Translations under genes and position numbers: made by a program
Part shown: positions 1 through 5,713 of the stretch, one piece after another
Layout of the letters: the number at the start of each line of letters is the position of its first letter
Numbering within the stretch: the stretch's first letter is position 1
The notes under the pieces: generated by a model
Told to the model about the DNA's origin: nothing
Databases searched by the model: none
Seen by the model: only the letters and a program-made list of their open reading frames with translations
Assembly (NCBI GenBank): GCA_026992375.1
Contig: JALXAF010000116.1
Coordinates: forward strand, 1 to 7,778
Length of the DNA stretch: 7,778 nucleotides
Reading direction: 5' to 3'
From: Anaerolineae bacterium
GTDB lineage: Bacteria; Chloroflexota; Anaerolineae; J102

Positions 1-426
1 ACCGAGACTTCCGTCCCATCGACAGAGACGCCTGCCCCGCCCACCGAGACTCCTCCCGTCCAGGACATCATCAACACCACCTGGCATCTGATGAGCATGA
101 CTCAGGCCAAATCTGAGCCCAGGCCAGTCCTGCCCGGAACCAAGATCACGCTCTTCCTGGATCCCGGCGGCGCATTCAATGGCTTCGCCGGCTGCAACAA
201 CTACGCCGGAACCTACGCGCTGGGCGTGAATAACGCCATCGCCATCAAGCTAGGGCAGGTGACAAAACAGAGCTGTCCCTCGCCCAAGGGCGTGATGGAG
301 CAGGAGCAACAATATCTTCAAGCGTTGCAGGGCGCTCAGTCCTACGCCATTGGCAATGACAGCTCTTTCAACATTTACGCCGAAGGCCAGTGGATATTGA
401 GCTTTATGGCGGCCACCCCCAGATAA
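1..426 (+). CDS. META-domain (HslJ-like) protein, C-terminal part
   Basis: The reading frame is open from the left edge, so the N-terminus is missing; 141 residues are visible. Residues 1-21 form a Thr/Glu/Pro linker of three loose heptads (TETSVPS, TETPAPP, TETPPVQ). A META domain follows from about residue 23 (INTTWHL) to the end. Its hallmarks are the GFAGCNNYAG segment at 61-70, the T-x3-C pattern at 88-92 and the MEQEQQYLQAL helix at 99-109. META domains occur in E. coli HslJ, a heat-inducible outer-membrane-associated protein linked to novobiocin resistance, and in many secreted or lipid-anchored proteins. The linker suggests this one is exported and tethered, with a signal peptide or further domains outside the window. 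The ATG at base 91 lies inside the domain and is not the true start. The molecular function of the domain is not established. The domain call is firm; the export is inferred. Confidence 0.85.
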   Translation, partial: TETSVPSTETPAPPTETPPVQDIINTTWHLMSMTQAKSEPRPVLPGTKITLFLDPGGAFNGFAGCNNYAGTYALGVNNAIAIKLGQVTKQSCPSPKGVMEQEQQYLQALQGAQSYAIGNDSSFNIYAEGQWILSFMAATPR

Positions 427-435
427 TCGACCTCT

Positions 436-468
436 GCATGGCGGGCGAGGAGGGCTCGCCCGTCATGC
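436..468 (+). terminator. Strong hairpin, probable intrinsic terminator
   Basis: Bases 436-449 and 455-468 form a 14-bp stem with one G:T pair and a 5-base GAGGG loop. The stem is GC-rich and starts 10 bases after the META gene stop codon. Only three T residues follow (469-471), so the U-tract is weak. It separates the META gene from the membrane-protein operon that starts at 490. Confidence 0.6.
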
Positions 469-477
469 TTTCCCATC

Positions 478-482
478 AGGAG
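478..482 (+). promoter_or_regulatory. Ribosome binding site for the 490 gene
   Basis: AGGAG lies 7 bases before the ATG at 490. This fixes the start of the small membrane protein and shows that this organism uses Shine-Dalgarno signals in at least some genes. Confidence 0.7.
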
Positions 483-489
483 CACAAGG

Positions 490-1101
490 ATGGTTCTATC
501 GCATGATCAATGGATGGCCCTGATCATTCTCATCTTCTCCACCTTCTCACTCATCATTGGCAACAGCGTCGTCCTGTTCGCCAACCGGGTCAGTCGCGGC
601 CAGTTCATCCGCTCCATCTTCGCCTTCACCTTTCTCTTCATCCTCTCCATCTTCCTGTGGACTCTTTCCATCCAATTTTTTGCAGCCGCCTTTTTCGGCA
701 AGCATAAACCTCTGGCGGATGTGCTGATCCTGGTGGCGACCAGCTTCACCCCATTCATCTTTGGCTTTCTCATCCTAACGCCGCATCTAGGCTATTATCT
801 ATATGCGTTGTTGCGAATTTGGGTTACGGTGAATCTGGTGCTCAACGTCATGGTCGCCTATCAATTCGATCTCATCCAGGCCATCATCGTCAGTTTGCTG
901 GGCTGGCTGCTGCTGGAGCTAATCAGCAGCCTCTCATTCCTGCGGCTGAATGACGTCAAACGGTGGTTCCTGAAGCTGACCACAGGAAAAGCGGAGTACA
1001 AAGACCCGAACGATCTGGTGCTCGAATATGTCAAGATGCAACGCAAGTTGACGCTGGAGGCTGCGAAATCGGCGAAGGGCGTTGAGGGAGGACAGGAATG
1101 A
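490..1101 (+). CDS. Multi-spanning membrane protein of unknown family
   Basis: A 203-residue protein that I do not recognise. It has about five hydrophobic segments: roughly 9-31, 42-66, 74-97, 103-124 and 128-150. A charged, soluble tail of about 50 residues (from LRLNDVKRWF to the end) is rich in Lys and Glu and is probably cytoplasmic. The central part, with a TPHLGYYLYALLRIW segment at 98-111, is loosely like Yip1-type membrane proteins, but I would not assign it on that basis. There is no signal peptide or catalytic motif. The ATG at 490 has a good AGGAG site. Its TGA overlaps the ATG of the next gene (ATGA at 1098-1101), so the two are very likely translated together. This protein could be a membrane partner or scaffold for the downstream hydrolase-like protein, which is an inference from position only. 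Confidence 0.75.
   Translation: MVLSHDQWMALIILIFSTFSLIIGNSVVLFANRVSRGQFIRSIFAFTFLFILSIFLWTLSIQFFAAAFFGKHKPLADVLILVATSFTPFIFGFLILTPHLGYYLYALLRIWVTVNLVLNVMVAYQFDLIQAIIVSLLGWLLLELISSLSFLRLNDVKRWFLKLTTGKAEYKDPNDLVLEYVKMQRKLTLEAAKSAKGVEGGQE
1086..1091 (+). promoter_or_regulatory. Ribosome binding site inside the upstream gene end
   Basis: GGGAGG lies 6 bases before the ATG at 1098, within the last codons of the 490-1101 gene. Together with the ATGA overlap it supports translational coupling. Confidence 0.7.
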
Positions 1102-2189
1102 TCGATCTGGCTGTCAACACAGCATTGGCTGCGCTGGGCGTGGCGCTGCTTTTGCTTTTCATCATGGCACTGCTTTCTCCCCTCGAAGCGCTCTCCTGGT
1201 GGGCGGGCTGGAGCGGACACGCGCCCAATCCCACCGACATCAGCAAAGAAGCGTTGAAAGAAGTGGATGAAGAAGCGACGGAGAAGCCGCCTGCAGAAGC
1301 TGAGCGCCGGCCGGGCATTTATCTGGTTTATCTCACAGCCATCGGCGGCGTTTCGGCCGATGAAATCTCATTCCGAGAGCGGGTGTTTCTGGAAAAATTG
1401 CATGAGGCTGCGCCCGAGGCCGCCATCATCAGCGACGTCTTTCCCTTTTCGGTCACCAACAACCCCCTGACGGGCGAGCGACTCTTCGGCTGGCTGTGGC
1501 GCAAGATACAAGAACGCCGCAAAACCGTCACCGGCGGCATGCTGGCGGGGTTTATCTTCGCCCGCAACCTCTTCAACGTGGCCGTTTCGGCCGACCCGCG
1601 CTACGGGCCCATCAACAATTCGGGCGTCGCCCGAGAGATCAGCAAGAGCCTGTATCGCGAGAAATATCCCATCGAGGGGGGGGCGCCCGTGGTCATCATG
1701 GGGTGGAGCGGCGGCGGCCAGATCGCAGTGGGCGTGGCCCCGTTCCTGAACCTGGGCCTGGACGCGCCCGTCTACATCATCTCCATCGGCGGCGTGCTCA
1801 CCGATGATCCGGGCGTCGCCTTCGTGGAGCATCTCTGGCATTTGCAAGGCGGCAAAGACAAATTTCCCCTCATCGGCGACGTTCTCTTTCCGGGCCGCTG
1901 GCCCGTGGCCCGAGGCTCAGCCTGGAACAAATTCAAGGCAGCGGGAAAAATGACGAAGATCGACCCAGGCCCCATGAACCACACGGGCAAAGGCGACTAT
2001 TTCGATCCGAAGATGACTTTACCAAACGGTCAAACCCATGTAGAGAAAACAGTTTCCATTATCGCCGAGGCCGTGCGCAGCATCGCCACGATGCCGCACG
2101 TCGTCGATAGCCAAGAATCAGTCGCCGAATACGACGAACGGCAAAAGCCGCATCCCGATTTTCTAAATCACGACAGTTTTCTGACCTGA
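1098..2189 (+). CDS. Membrane-anchored alpha/beta-hydrolase-like protein
   Basis: A 363-residue protein. Residues 8-28 are one hydrophobic N-terminal segment, probably an uncleaved anchor. A charged linker follows (about 45-72, with acidic and Pro residues). A soluble domain begins at the strand GIYLVYLTAIGG (73-84). VVIMGWSGGGQIA at 198-210 has the strand/nucleophile-elbow/helix form of alpha/beta hydrolases, with Ser204 as the likely nucleophile. His295 in the PMNHTGKGDYFDP region (292-304) is a plausible catalytic His. The acid is unclear, with Asp236, Asp237 and Asp260 as candidates. The substrate cannot be read from sequence; lipase, esterase or peptidase activity are all possible, as is a non-catalytic role. 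The start is supported by GGGAGG and the 4-base overlap with the membrane protein upstream, which suggests both act at the membrane. A run of eight G (1676-1683) lies just before the elbow. The C-terminal 30 residues look disordered. Confidence 0.7.
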   Translation: MIDLAVNTALAALGVALLLLFIMALLSPLEALSWWAGWSGHAPNPTDISKEALKEVDEEATEKPPAEAERRPGIYLVYLTAIGGVSADEISFRERVFLEKLHEAAPEAAIISDVFPFSVTNNPLTGERLFGWLWRKIQERRKTVTGGMLAGFIFARNLFNVAVSADPRYGPINNSGVAREISKSLYREKYPIEGGAPVVIMGWSGGGQIAVGVAPFLNLGLDAPVYIISIGGVLTDDPGVAFVEHLWHLQGGKDKFPLIGDVLFPGRWPVARGSAWNKFKAAGKMTKIDPGPMNHTGKGDYFDPKMTLPNGQTHVEKTVSIIAEAVRSIATMPHVVDSQESVAEYDERQKPHPDFLNHDSFLT

Positions 2190-2206
2190 ACGGAGGGAGC
2201 GACAGA

Positions 2207-2283
2207 TTTACGACAAACGTAAAGTGTCAAACGTCAAAGCATAGCGAAAGGAGTTTTTTGACGCATGACGTTTGACGTATGAC
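2207..2283. repeat. Palindromic repeat cluster built on TTTGACG
   Basis: This cluster fills the gap between two convergent genes. TTTACG/CGTAAA (2207-2212 and 2218-2223) forms a small hairpin. GTCAAACGTCA at 2226-2236 is perfectly complementary to 2266-2276. TTTGACGcATGAC at 2257-2269 recurs with one change at 2271-2283, and CGTCAAA 2232-2238 can alternatively pair with 2257-2263. The core unit is therefore repeated in both orientations. It could help end transcription from both sides, but no stem is followed by a T-run, so I list it as a repeat. Confidence 0.7.
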
Positions 2284-2286
2284 TCA

Positions 2287-3192
2287 TCATGCGTCTTGCG
2301 CCTCCAGCCCGCTGACGCACGCATCCACGCCCGAGGTGCGCCAGGCGTAGGAGATGTTGCGGGTGGTGTGGAAGATTCCCACCCCGCCCGAGGCGTCTAG
2401 CACGATCCATCCCGCGCGCCCCGCTGGAACCCAATCGAGGAAGGAATGCCGGGCGCGGACCGCGGCCTCCTGCGCGCTGAGGCCCTGGGCCAGCAGCCGC
2501 ATGATCAAAAAACTCAGGCCCGAGCGCAGGATGTGCTCGCCCTGGCCCGTGGTGGCCACCGCGCCAAAGCGATTGTCAGCGAAAAATCCGGCGCCTGGCA
2601 GGGGCGAATCTCCCACGCGGCCCGGCAACTTGAAATTGACGCCGCCGGTGCTGTTGGCCGCGGCCACATTGCCCGCGGCGTCCAGCGCCACCGCGCCCAC
2701 GGTGTCGGCGGTCTCGGTCTGCAGGCGCTTGCGATACTGCGCCAGACGTCGCTCGGTAATGAAAAAGTCGTTAGGGACAGGCTGACAGCCCATCTCGCGG
2801 GCGAAGGCCTCAGCGCCCTCGCCGCCAAGAATGTGATGCGGCGTCCGGGTCATCACCAGGCGGGCCAGCGTGATGGGATGCCGGAAATGACGAATGAGCG
2901 TGACCGCGCCCGGCAGCCGCGTGGCCCCATCCATGACGCCCGCATCCATCTCCACCTCGCCGGCCGCGTTCAGCACCGAGCCCCGTCCCGCGTTGAACGC
3001 CTCATCATCCTCCATGGCCCGCACCGCCGCCTCCACCGCATCCAGCGCGGACGCGCCCCCGGCCAGCAAATCCCAGCCCACGGCCGCCGCGGCTCGACAG
3101 CCCGCTTCGGCCGGGTCCCGGCGCTCCTCGGGAATGTCTCCGGCTCCGCCGTGAACGACGATGGCGATGGGTTTCTGTGAATGCGACGTCAT
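2287..3192 (-). CDS. Isoaspartyl peptidase / L-asparaginase (Ntn-hydrolase)
   Basis: A 301-residue plant-type asparaginase homolog (family of E. coli IaaA/EcAIII, peptidase family T2). These enzymes cleave isoaspartyl dipeptides and L-asparagine in the cytoplasm after self-cleavage into alpha and beta subunits. The N-terminus IAIVVHGGAGDI (9-20) is typical. The autocleavage site is before Thr164 in DTVGAVALD, with Asp rather than the Gly of E. coli ahead of it, a variant I recall as common. Other active-site landmarks are STGG (181-184, Thr182), GRVGDSPLPGAG (191-202, Arg192 and Asp195) and TTGQGE (214-219, Thr215). All expected catalytic residues are present and length is normal. I chose the ATG at 3190-3192: it has GGAG six bases upstream and begins just before the conserved domain. 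A longer version starting at 3255 adds 21 residues that do not look conserved. Its 3' end abuts a palindromic repeat. Confidence 0.92.
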   Translation of the reverse strand: MTSHSQKPIAIVVHGGAGDIPEERRDPAEAGCRAAAAVGWDLLAGGASALDAVEAAVRAMEDDEAFNAGRGSVLNAAGEVEMDAGVMDGATRLPGAVTLIRHFRHPITLARLVMTRTPHHILGGEGAEAFAREMGCQPVPNDFFITERRLAQYRKRLQTETADTVGAVALDAAGNVAAANSTGGVNFKLPGRVGDSPLPGAGFFADNRFGAVATTGQGEHILRSGLSFLIMRLLAQGLSAQEAAVRARHSFLDWVPAGRAGWIVLDASGGVGIFHTTRNISYAWRTSGVDACVSGLEAQDA

Positions 3193-3198
3193 GGTCTG

Positions 3199-3202
3199 CT
3201 CC
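3199..3202 (-). promoter_or_regulatory. Ribosome binding site deciding the asparaginase start
   Basis: On the minus strand GGAG sits 6 bases before the ATG at 3190-3192. This favours that start over the upstream in-frame ATG codons at 3250-3255. Confidence 0.6.
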
Positions 3203-3267
3203 AAAGAGAAAGAGGAATGACGACTTCGATGCAATGGCGTGCGAACGTTCATCATTCAAGCGGTTTT

Positions 3268-3276
3268 ATGATACCA
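3268..3276 (-). promoter_or_regulatory. Possible extended -10 promoter for the asparaginase gene
   Basis: The minus strand reads TGGTATCAT here, an extended -10 (TGn followed by a 5/6 match to TATAAT), in one of the few AT-rich patches of the 183-base divergent gap. No good -35 hexamer is found 16-18 bases upstream. Transcription from here would give a leader of about 70 bases. Confidence 0.3.
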
Positions 3277-3375
3277 TAGCCACTGCAACCCTCGGAACCC
3301 AGCAATCTCAAATTTGACCTGGCGGCAAGCCCTTTCCCAGCCGAATCCACACTCTCCTGACTCCATCCATCGCCC

Positions 3376-4392
3376 ATGCCAAACCCCGCCCCCTCCCCCG
3401 CAGCGCCCGCGCCATCGCAAGCGTCCAAAAGACAGAGCAACAGCTCTTACTGGATTGCAGGCATCGTCATCATCTTGCTCGTTATCGCCACGGCGCTTTT
3501 CGTGGATGTGCAGCAGATGATGCATGTGATGCGATGCACCAACTATCTACTGGCGCTGGCGGGCATTGTCTTTTTGCTGGCGGGAATTTTCCTCATCGAT
3601 GTGCGATGGTGGTGGCTGCTGGGCCGCCAGCCCTCGTTCAAACGGCTTTCTCACGCCGCCAACGCCAGCTTCATCGTTCCCATCCTCACACCTATTCCCA
3701 ACTACGTCAGCCGCGTGGTCATCACGGGCCAGACCACCGAGGCCACGCTGCCCCAGGCCACCACGTCGATGATGGTCGAGCGCATGATCGCCCAGATTAT
3801 GCGCATCGCCACCATTGTGCTGACTATCTCGCTGGGCGTGCAATCCACCATGTCGCCCGGTTCCATGATCCGCAGCATGCTGATCTCGGTGGCCGTGCTG
3901 GCGTGCTATTTGCTGGCCATCCGTTATGTCGACGCCGTGACCAGCGGCGTGGATCGCTTGCTGACCTGGATGCCGGGGATCAACGACTGCTGGCGGGGGA
4001 AGATCGTGGGCGCGGTTCAGGACGCGCTGAGCATCGAGGTGGGCATGAAAGACCTGCTTCTGGCCCTAGGCGTCACCATCGTGATGTGGACATTCTTCTT
4101 TCTCTTCCATTTATTGGTGATTTTGGCCATGCCGCTGGGCCTGGATATACACGCCAACACCACCATTGCTCTGGGCGCACTGGCCCTGACGCCTCCTTCA
4201 GCCCCGGCCATGCTGGGCATTTATCAGATTTCGCAGATCGGGCCCAACCTCATCTTGCGCCTGGGGACGTTCGAGCAATTGCTGCCCTACTCGCTGATGC
4301 TCTACTTCGTTCAGGCTATCGTCTGGATGCTCCTCACCATTTGGGCGCTGCGGGCGCTGAACATGAGCTTCATCGATCTGTTTCGTAAATAG
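3376..4392 (+). CDS. Flippase-like / LPG-synthase TM-domain family membrane protein
   Basis: A 338-residue integral membrane protein of the lysylphosphatidylglycerol-synthase TM-region family (the group containing the MprF flippase domain and AglD-like proteins). Members are thought to move lipids or lipid-linked sugars across the membrane. A Pro/Ala/Ser-rich cytoplasmic-looking tail (1-22) precedes about eight hydrophobic segments, near 25-45, 56-76, 92-112, 135-156, 165-184, 226-250, 258-282 and 303-327. Family-like features are the SMMVERMIAQ helix (131-140), where family members usually carry an E-R pair, and the re-entrant-looking LTPPSAPAMLGIYQ segment (271-284), which has Ala where many relatives have Gly. 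There is no C-terminal aminoacyl-transferase domain, so it is not a full MprF. The ATG at 3376 is the first possible start after an in-frame TGA at 3358; no Shine-Dalgarno is visible. It is divergent from the asparaginase gene. Its substrate is unknown. Confidence 0.75.
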   Translation: MPNPAPSPAAPAPSQASKRQSNSSYWIAGIVIILLVIATALFVDVQQMMHVMRCTNYLLALAGIVFLLAGIFLIDVRWWWLLGRQPSFKRLSHAANASFIVPILTPIPNYVSRVVITGQTTEATLPQATTSMMVERMIAQIMRIATIVLTISLGVQSTMSPGSMIRSMLISVAVLACYLLAIRYVDAVTSGVDRLLTWMPGINDCWRGKIVGAVQDALSIEVGMKDLLLALGVTIVMWTFFFLFHLLVILAMPLGLDIHANTTIALGALALTPPSAPAMLGIYQISQIGPNLILRLGTFEQLLPYSLMLYFVQAIVWMLLTIWALRALNMSFIDLFRK

Positions 4393-4413
4393 AATGCCCG
4401 CTGGCTGCTGAAG

Positions 4414-4428
4414 GTTGGCAAAGCCAAC
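4414..4428 (+). terminator. Short hairpin after the flippase-like gene
   Basis: GTTGGC (4414-4419), loop AAA, GCCAAC (4423-4428) lies 22 bases after the stop codon. It is nested inside GCCCG (4396-4400) and CGGGC (4446-4450), which can also pair. There is no T-run, so this may be a structured repeat rather than a true terminator. Confidence 0.35.
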
Positions 4429-4450
4429 GTTGGGCGAGTCGGCAACGGGC

Positions 4451-4520
4451 GTGATGCGTAATTCGTAATGCGTGATTCGTGATGCGTGAGGTCGTCACGC
4501 ATCACGAATCACGCATTACG
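4451..4520. repeat. Perfect 26-bp inverted repeat with 5-base loop
   Basis: Bases 4464-4489 are exactly complementary to 4495-4520, separated by GGTCG (4490-4494). The arms are themselves made of short reiterated words of the GTGATGCGT / GATTCGT type, and the same words continue leftward to about 4451. It is intergenic, between the flippase-like gene and the lipoprotein gene. The design (internally repetitive arms, tiny loop) is like the TTTGACG cluster at 2207-2283 but with a different word. Confidence 0.9.
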
Positions 4521-4522
4521 GC

Positions 4523-4604
4523 CGTCATTTCGAGGGAGCGCAGCGACCGAGAAAACCCCTTGCAAGCGAGGAAATTCCTCCTCCCTGTGCTCGTCGGAAT
4601 GACG
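4523..4604. repeat. Palindromic MITE/REP-like element with CGTCATT ends
   Basis: The element starts with CGTCATT (4523-4529) and ends with AATGACG (4598-4604). The arms are imperfectly complementary further inward (TTCGAGGGAGCGCAG against CTGTGCTCGTCGGAA). It holds an inner palindrome, GAGGAAATTCCTC (4568-4580). From memory, intergenic palindromes beginning GTCATTTCGAG or GTCATTCCGA are widespread in several bacterial phyla. No ORF or transposase is present, so if mobile it would depend on help in trans. Confidence 0.65.
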
Positions 4605-4700
4605 TAACCAGGGATTTTCGTTCGCCTATCTGCCGCGGCCCCGCTCGCCACACCCCACCGCCCCCCCACGCTCAGGCCCGAGACGGCCATCACCGCCCCC
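4605..4700. other. C-rich leader of the lipoprotein gene
   Basis: The last 96 bases of the 308-base gap contain no gene or repeat that I can see. The plus strand is strongly C-rich from about 4634 onward, with a run of seven C at 4661-4667. No Shine-Dalgarno and no convincing -35/-10 pair is visible before the ATG at 4701. Confidence 0.5.
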
Positions 4701-5588
4701 ATGACGCTACGACGCCTCATCCCACTTATCCTGCTGCTCACCCTGGCCGCGCTGCTGGCGGCCTGCGCGCCGCCATCTGCGAACAGCACGCCCACCAGCC
4801 CCACCCAAGCGCCCGCCGCGCAACCGCAGAAAGAAGCCCCTGCGCCATCGCCGACCCCGCCCGCGGCCAGCCCCGCTCCCGCCGACATCGACGTCTCGCC
4901 CGCGGGCGTCTCGCTGGACGATCAGGGGCTGGTGGAAAGCTGGCAGGCGGTGCTGGTCCCGGCCACGCTCTACGACAACATGCACCCGCCGGGCCCCACG
5001 GGCCTGCCCACCCACATCCAGATCCTGTTCAACGGCGTCAGCGTCCCCAAAGAACGGGAGCCGGGCGCGCCGGTCATCTACATCATCCCGGCCGCGGCCT
5101 ACGCGCAGCTCTGGCAGGAACACGACAGCCGAGCGGTGGCGGATCAGCTCCGCATGATCAAAGCATATAGCCGCAAGCTGCCCGAGCCCAAACCGGTGCG
5201 GGGCTTGCCGGCGCTGCCCGTGGAGGAGACCTTCGGGATCAATGATTTCGCCACGCAGTTGCGCCAGGCCCCGGACAAAAACGGCTTCAGGTTCGTGGGG
5301 CGGTTCGCCATGGACGCCACGCCCCTGACCAACGAGGGCTTGCGCTACATCTATCAGGGCTTCACCCCGGACGGCCGCTATCTAGTGGCATTCTTCTTCC
5401 CCGTCCGCACCGACGCCCTCCCCGATGGGCTGGAGGCCATTCCGCAAGCGGACGCAGACGCGTTTCAAGCCGACGGGCTGGGGTGGCCGGCAAAAAAATC
5501 AGCGGAGCTGGACGCGTTGCCGGGCGACGCCTGGGAGCCCGATTTGACGAAGTTGGATGCGCTGATCGCGTCGCTGAGCATCAAGTAA
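4701..5588 (+). CDS. Lipoprotein of unknown function
   Basis: A 295-residue exported protein. MTLRR, a hydrophobic stretch (6-21) and the lipobox LAAC (19-22) predict cleavage before Cys22 and lipid attachment, so the mature protein should sit on the outside of the cytoplasmic membrane. Residues 23-62 are a low-complexity Pro/Ala/Ser/Thr linker. The folded part runs from about 64 to 295. It contains VESWQAVLVPATLYDNMHPPGPTGLPTHI-type sequence (about 78 onward), a GAPVIYIIPAAAYAQLWQ segment and GLRYIYQGFTPDGRYLVAFFFPV (about 214-236), an arrangement suggesting a beta-rich domain. I do not recognise the family and see no catalytic motif. The start fits the signal peptide exactly although no Shine-Dalgarno is seen. 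A run of seven A (5492-5498) lies late in the gene. It converges on the CHAD gene across a repeat. Lipoprotein status is firm; the function is unknown. Confidence 0.8.
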   Translation: MTLRRLIPLILLLTLAALLAACAPPSANSTPTSPTQAPAAQPQKEAPAPSPTPPAASPAPADIDVSPAGVSLDDQGLVESWQAVLVPATLYDNMHPPGPTGLPTHIQILFNGVSVPKEREPGAPVIYIIPAAAYAQLWQEHDSRAVADQLRMIKAYSRKLPEPKPVRGLPALPVEETFGINDFATQLRQAPDKNGFRFVGRFAMDATPLTNEGLRYIYQGFTPDGRYLVAFFFPVRTDALPDGLEAIPQADADAFQADGLGWPAKKSAELDALPGDAWEPDLTKLDALIASLSIK

Positions 5589-5605
5589 CGGGCTGCAAGC
5601 TCTAC

Positions 5606-5706
5606 AGGTGCGACACACTTGAAACAGGCGTTGCCCAAGGCGTCACCTGGACAACTTCAGAACGTGAAGGGGTGCGGCCATGTCTTGCAATAAGTGCGTC
5701 GCACCT
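5606..5706. repeat. 101-bp element with 15-bp terminal inverted repeats
   Basis: AGGTGCGACACACTT (5606-5620) is complementary to AAGTGCGTCGCACCT (5692-5706) at 14 of 15 positions. An inner small hairpin is CTTCA/TGAAG (5655-5659 and 5665-5669). It occupies almost all of the gap between the convergent lipoprotein and CHAD genes. It has the size and ends of a small MITE-like unit, but no coding potential. It could also fold at the 3' ends of both transcripts. Confidence 0.65.
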
Positions 5707-5713
5707 TGAATGG

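Noticed and set aside
1368..1847. A 159-codon minus-strand frame within the hydrolase-like gene
   Set aside because: It is antisense with no start signal or domain; the plus-strand gene has a Shine-Dalgarno, coupling and an active-site motif.
2446..3180. A 244-codon plus-strand open frame opposite the asparaginase gene
   Set aside because: It is antisense to a gene with all family motifs intact; its product is Arg/Gly/Ala-rich with no recognisable domain, as expected of a shadow frame in GC-rich DNA.
3314..3342. TTGACC as a -35 box for the flippase-like gene
   Set aside because: No -10-like hexamer occurs 16-18 bases downstream; the region there is C-rich.
3534..4388. A 284-codon open frame inside the flippase-like gene
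   Set aside because: It is a +2 shadow of the real gene, giving a His/Arg/Gly-rich product without family features.
4451..4520. CRISPR-like reiterated words
   Set aside because: The repeats are 7-10 base words with no regular spacers and form one palindrome; there are no cas genes.
5590..5713. tRNA or small structured RNA
   Set aside because: There is no cloverleaf, T-loop GTTCRA or anticodon arm; the structure is explained by terminal inverted repeats.
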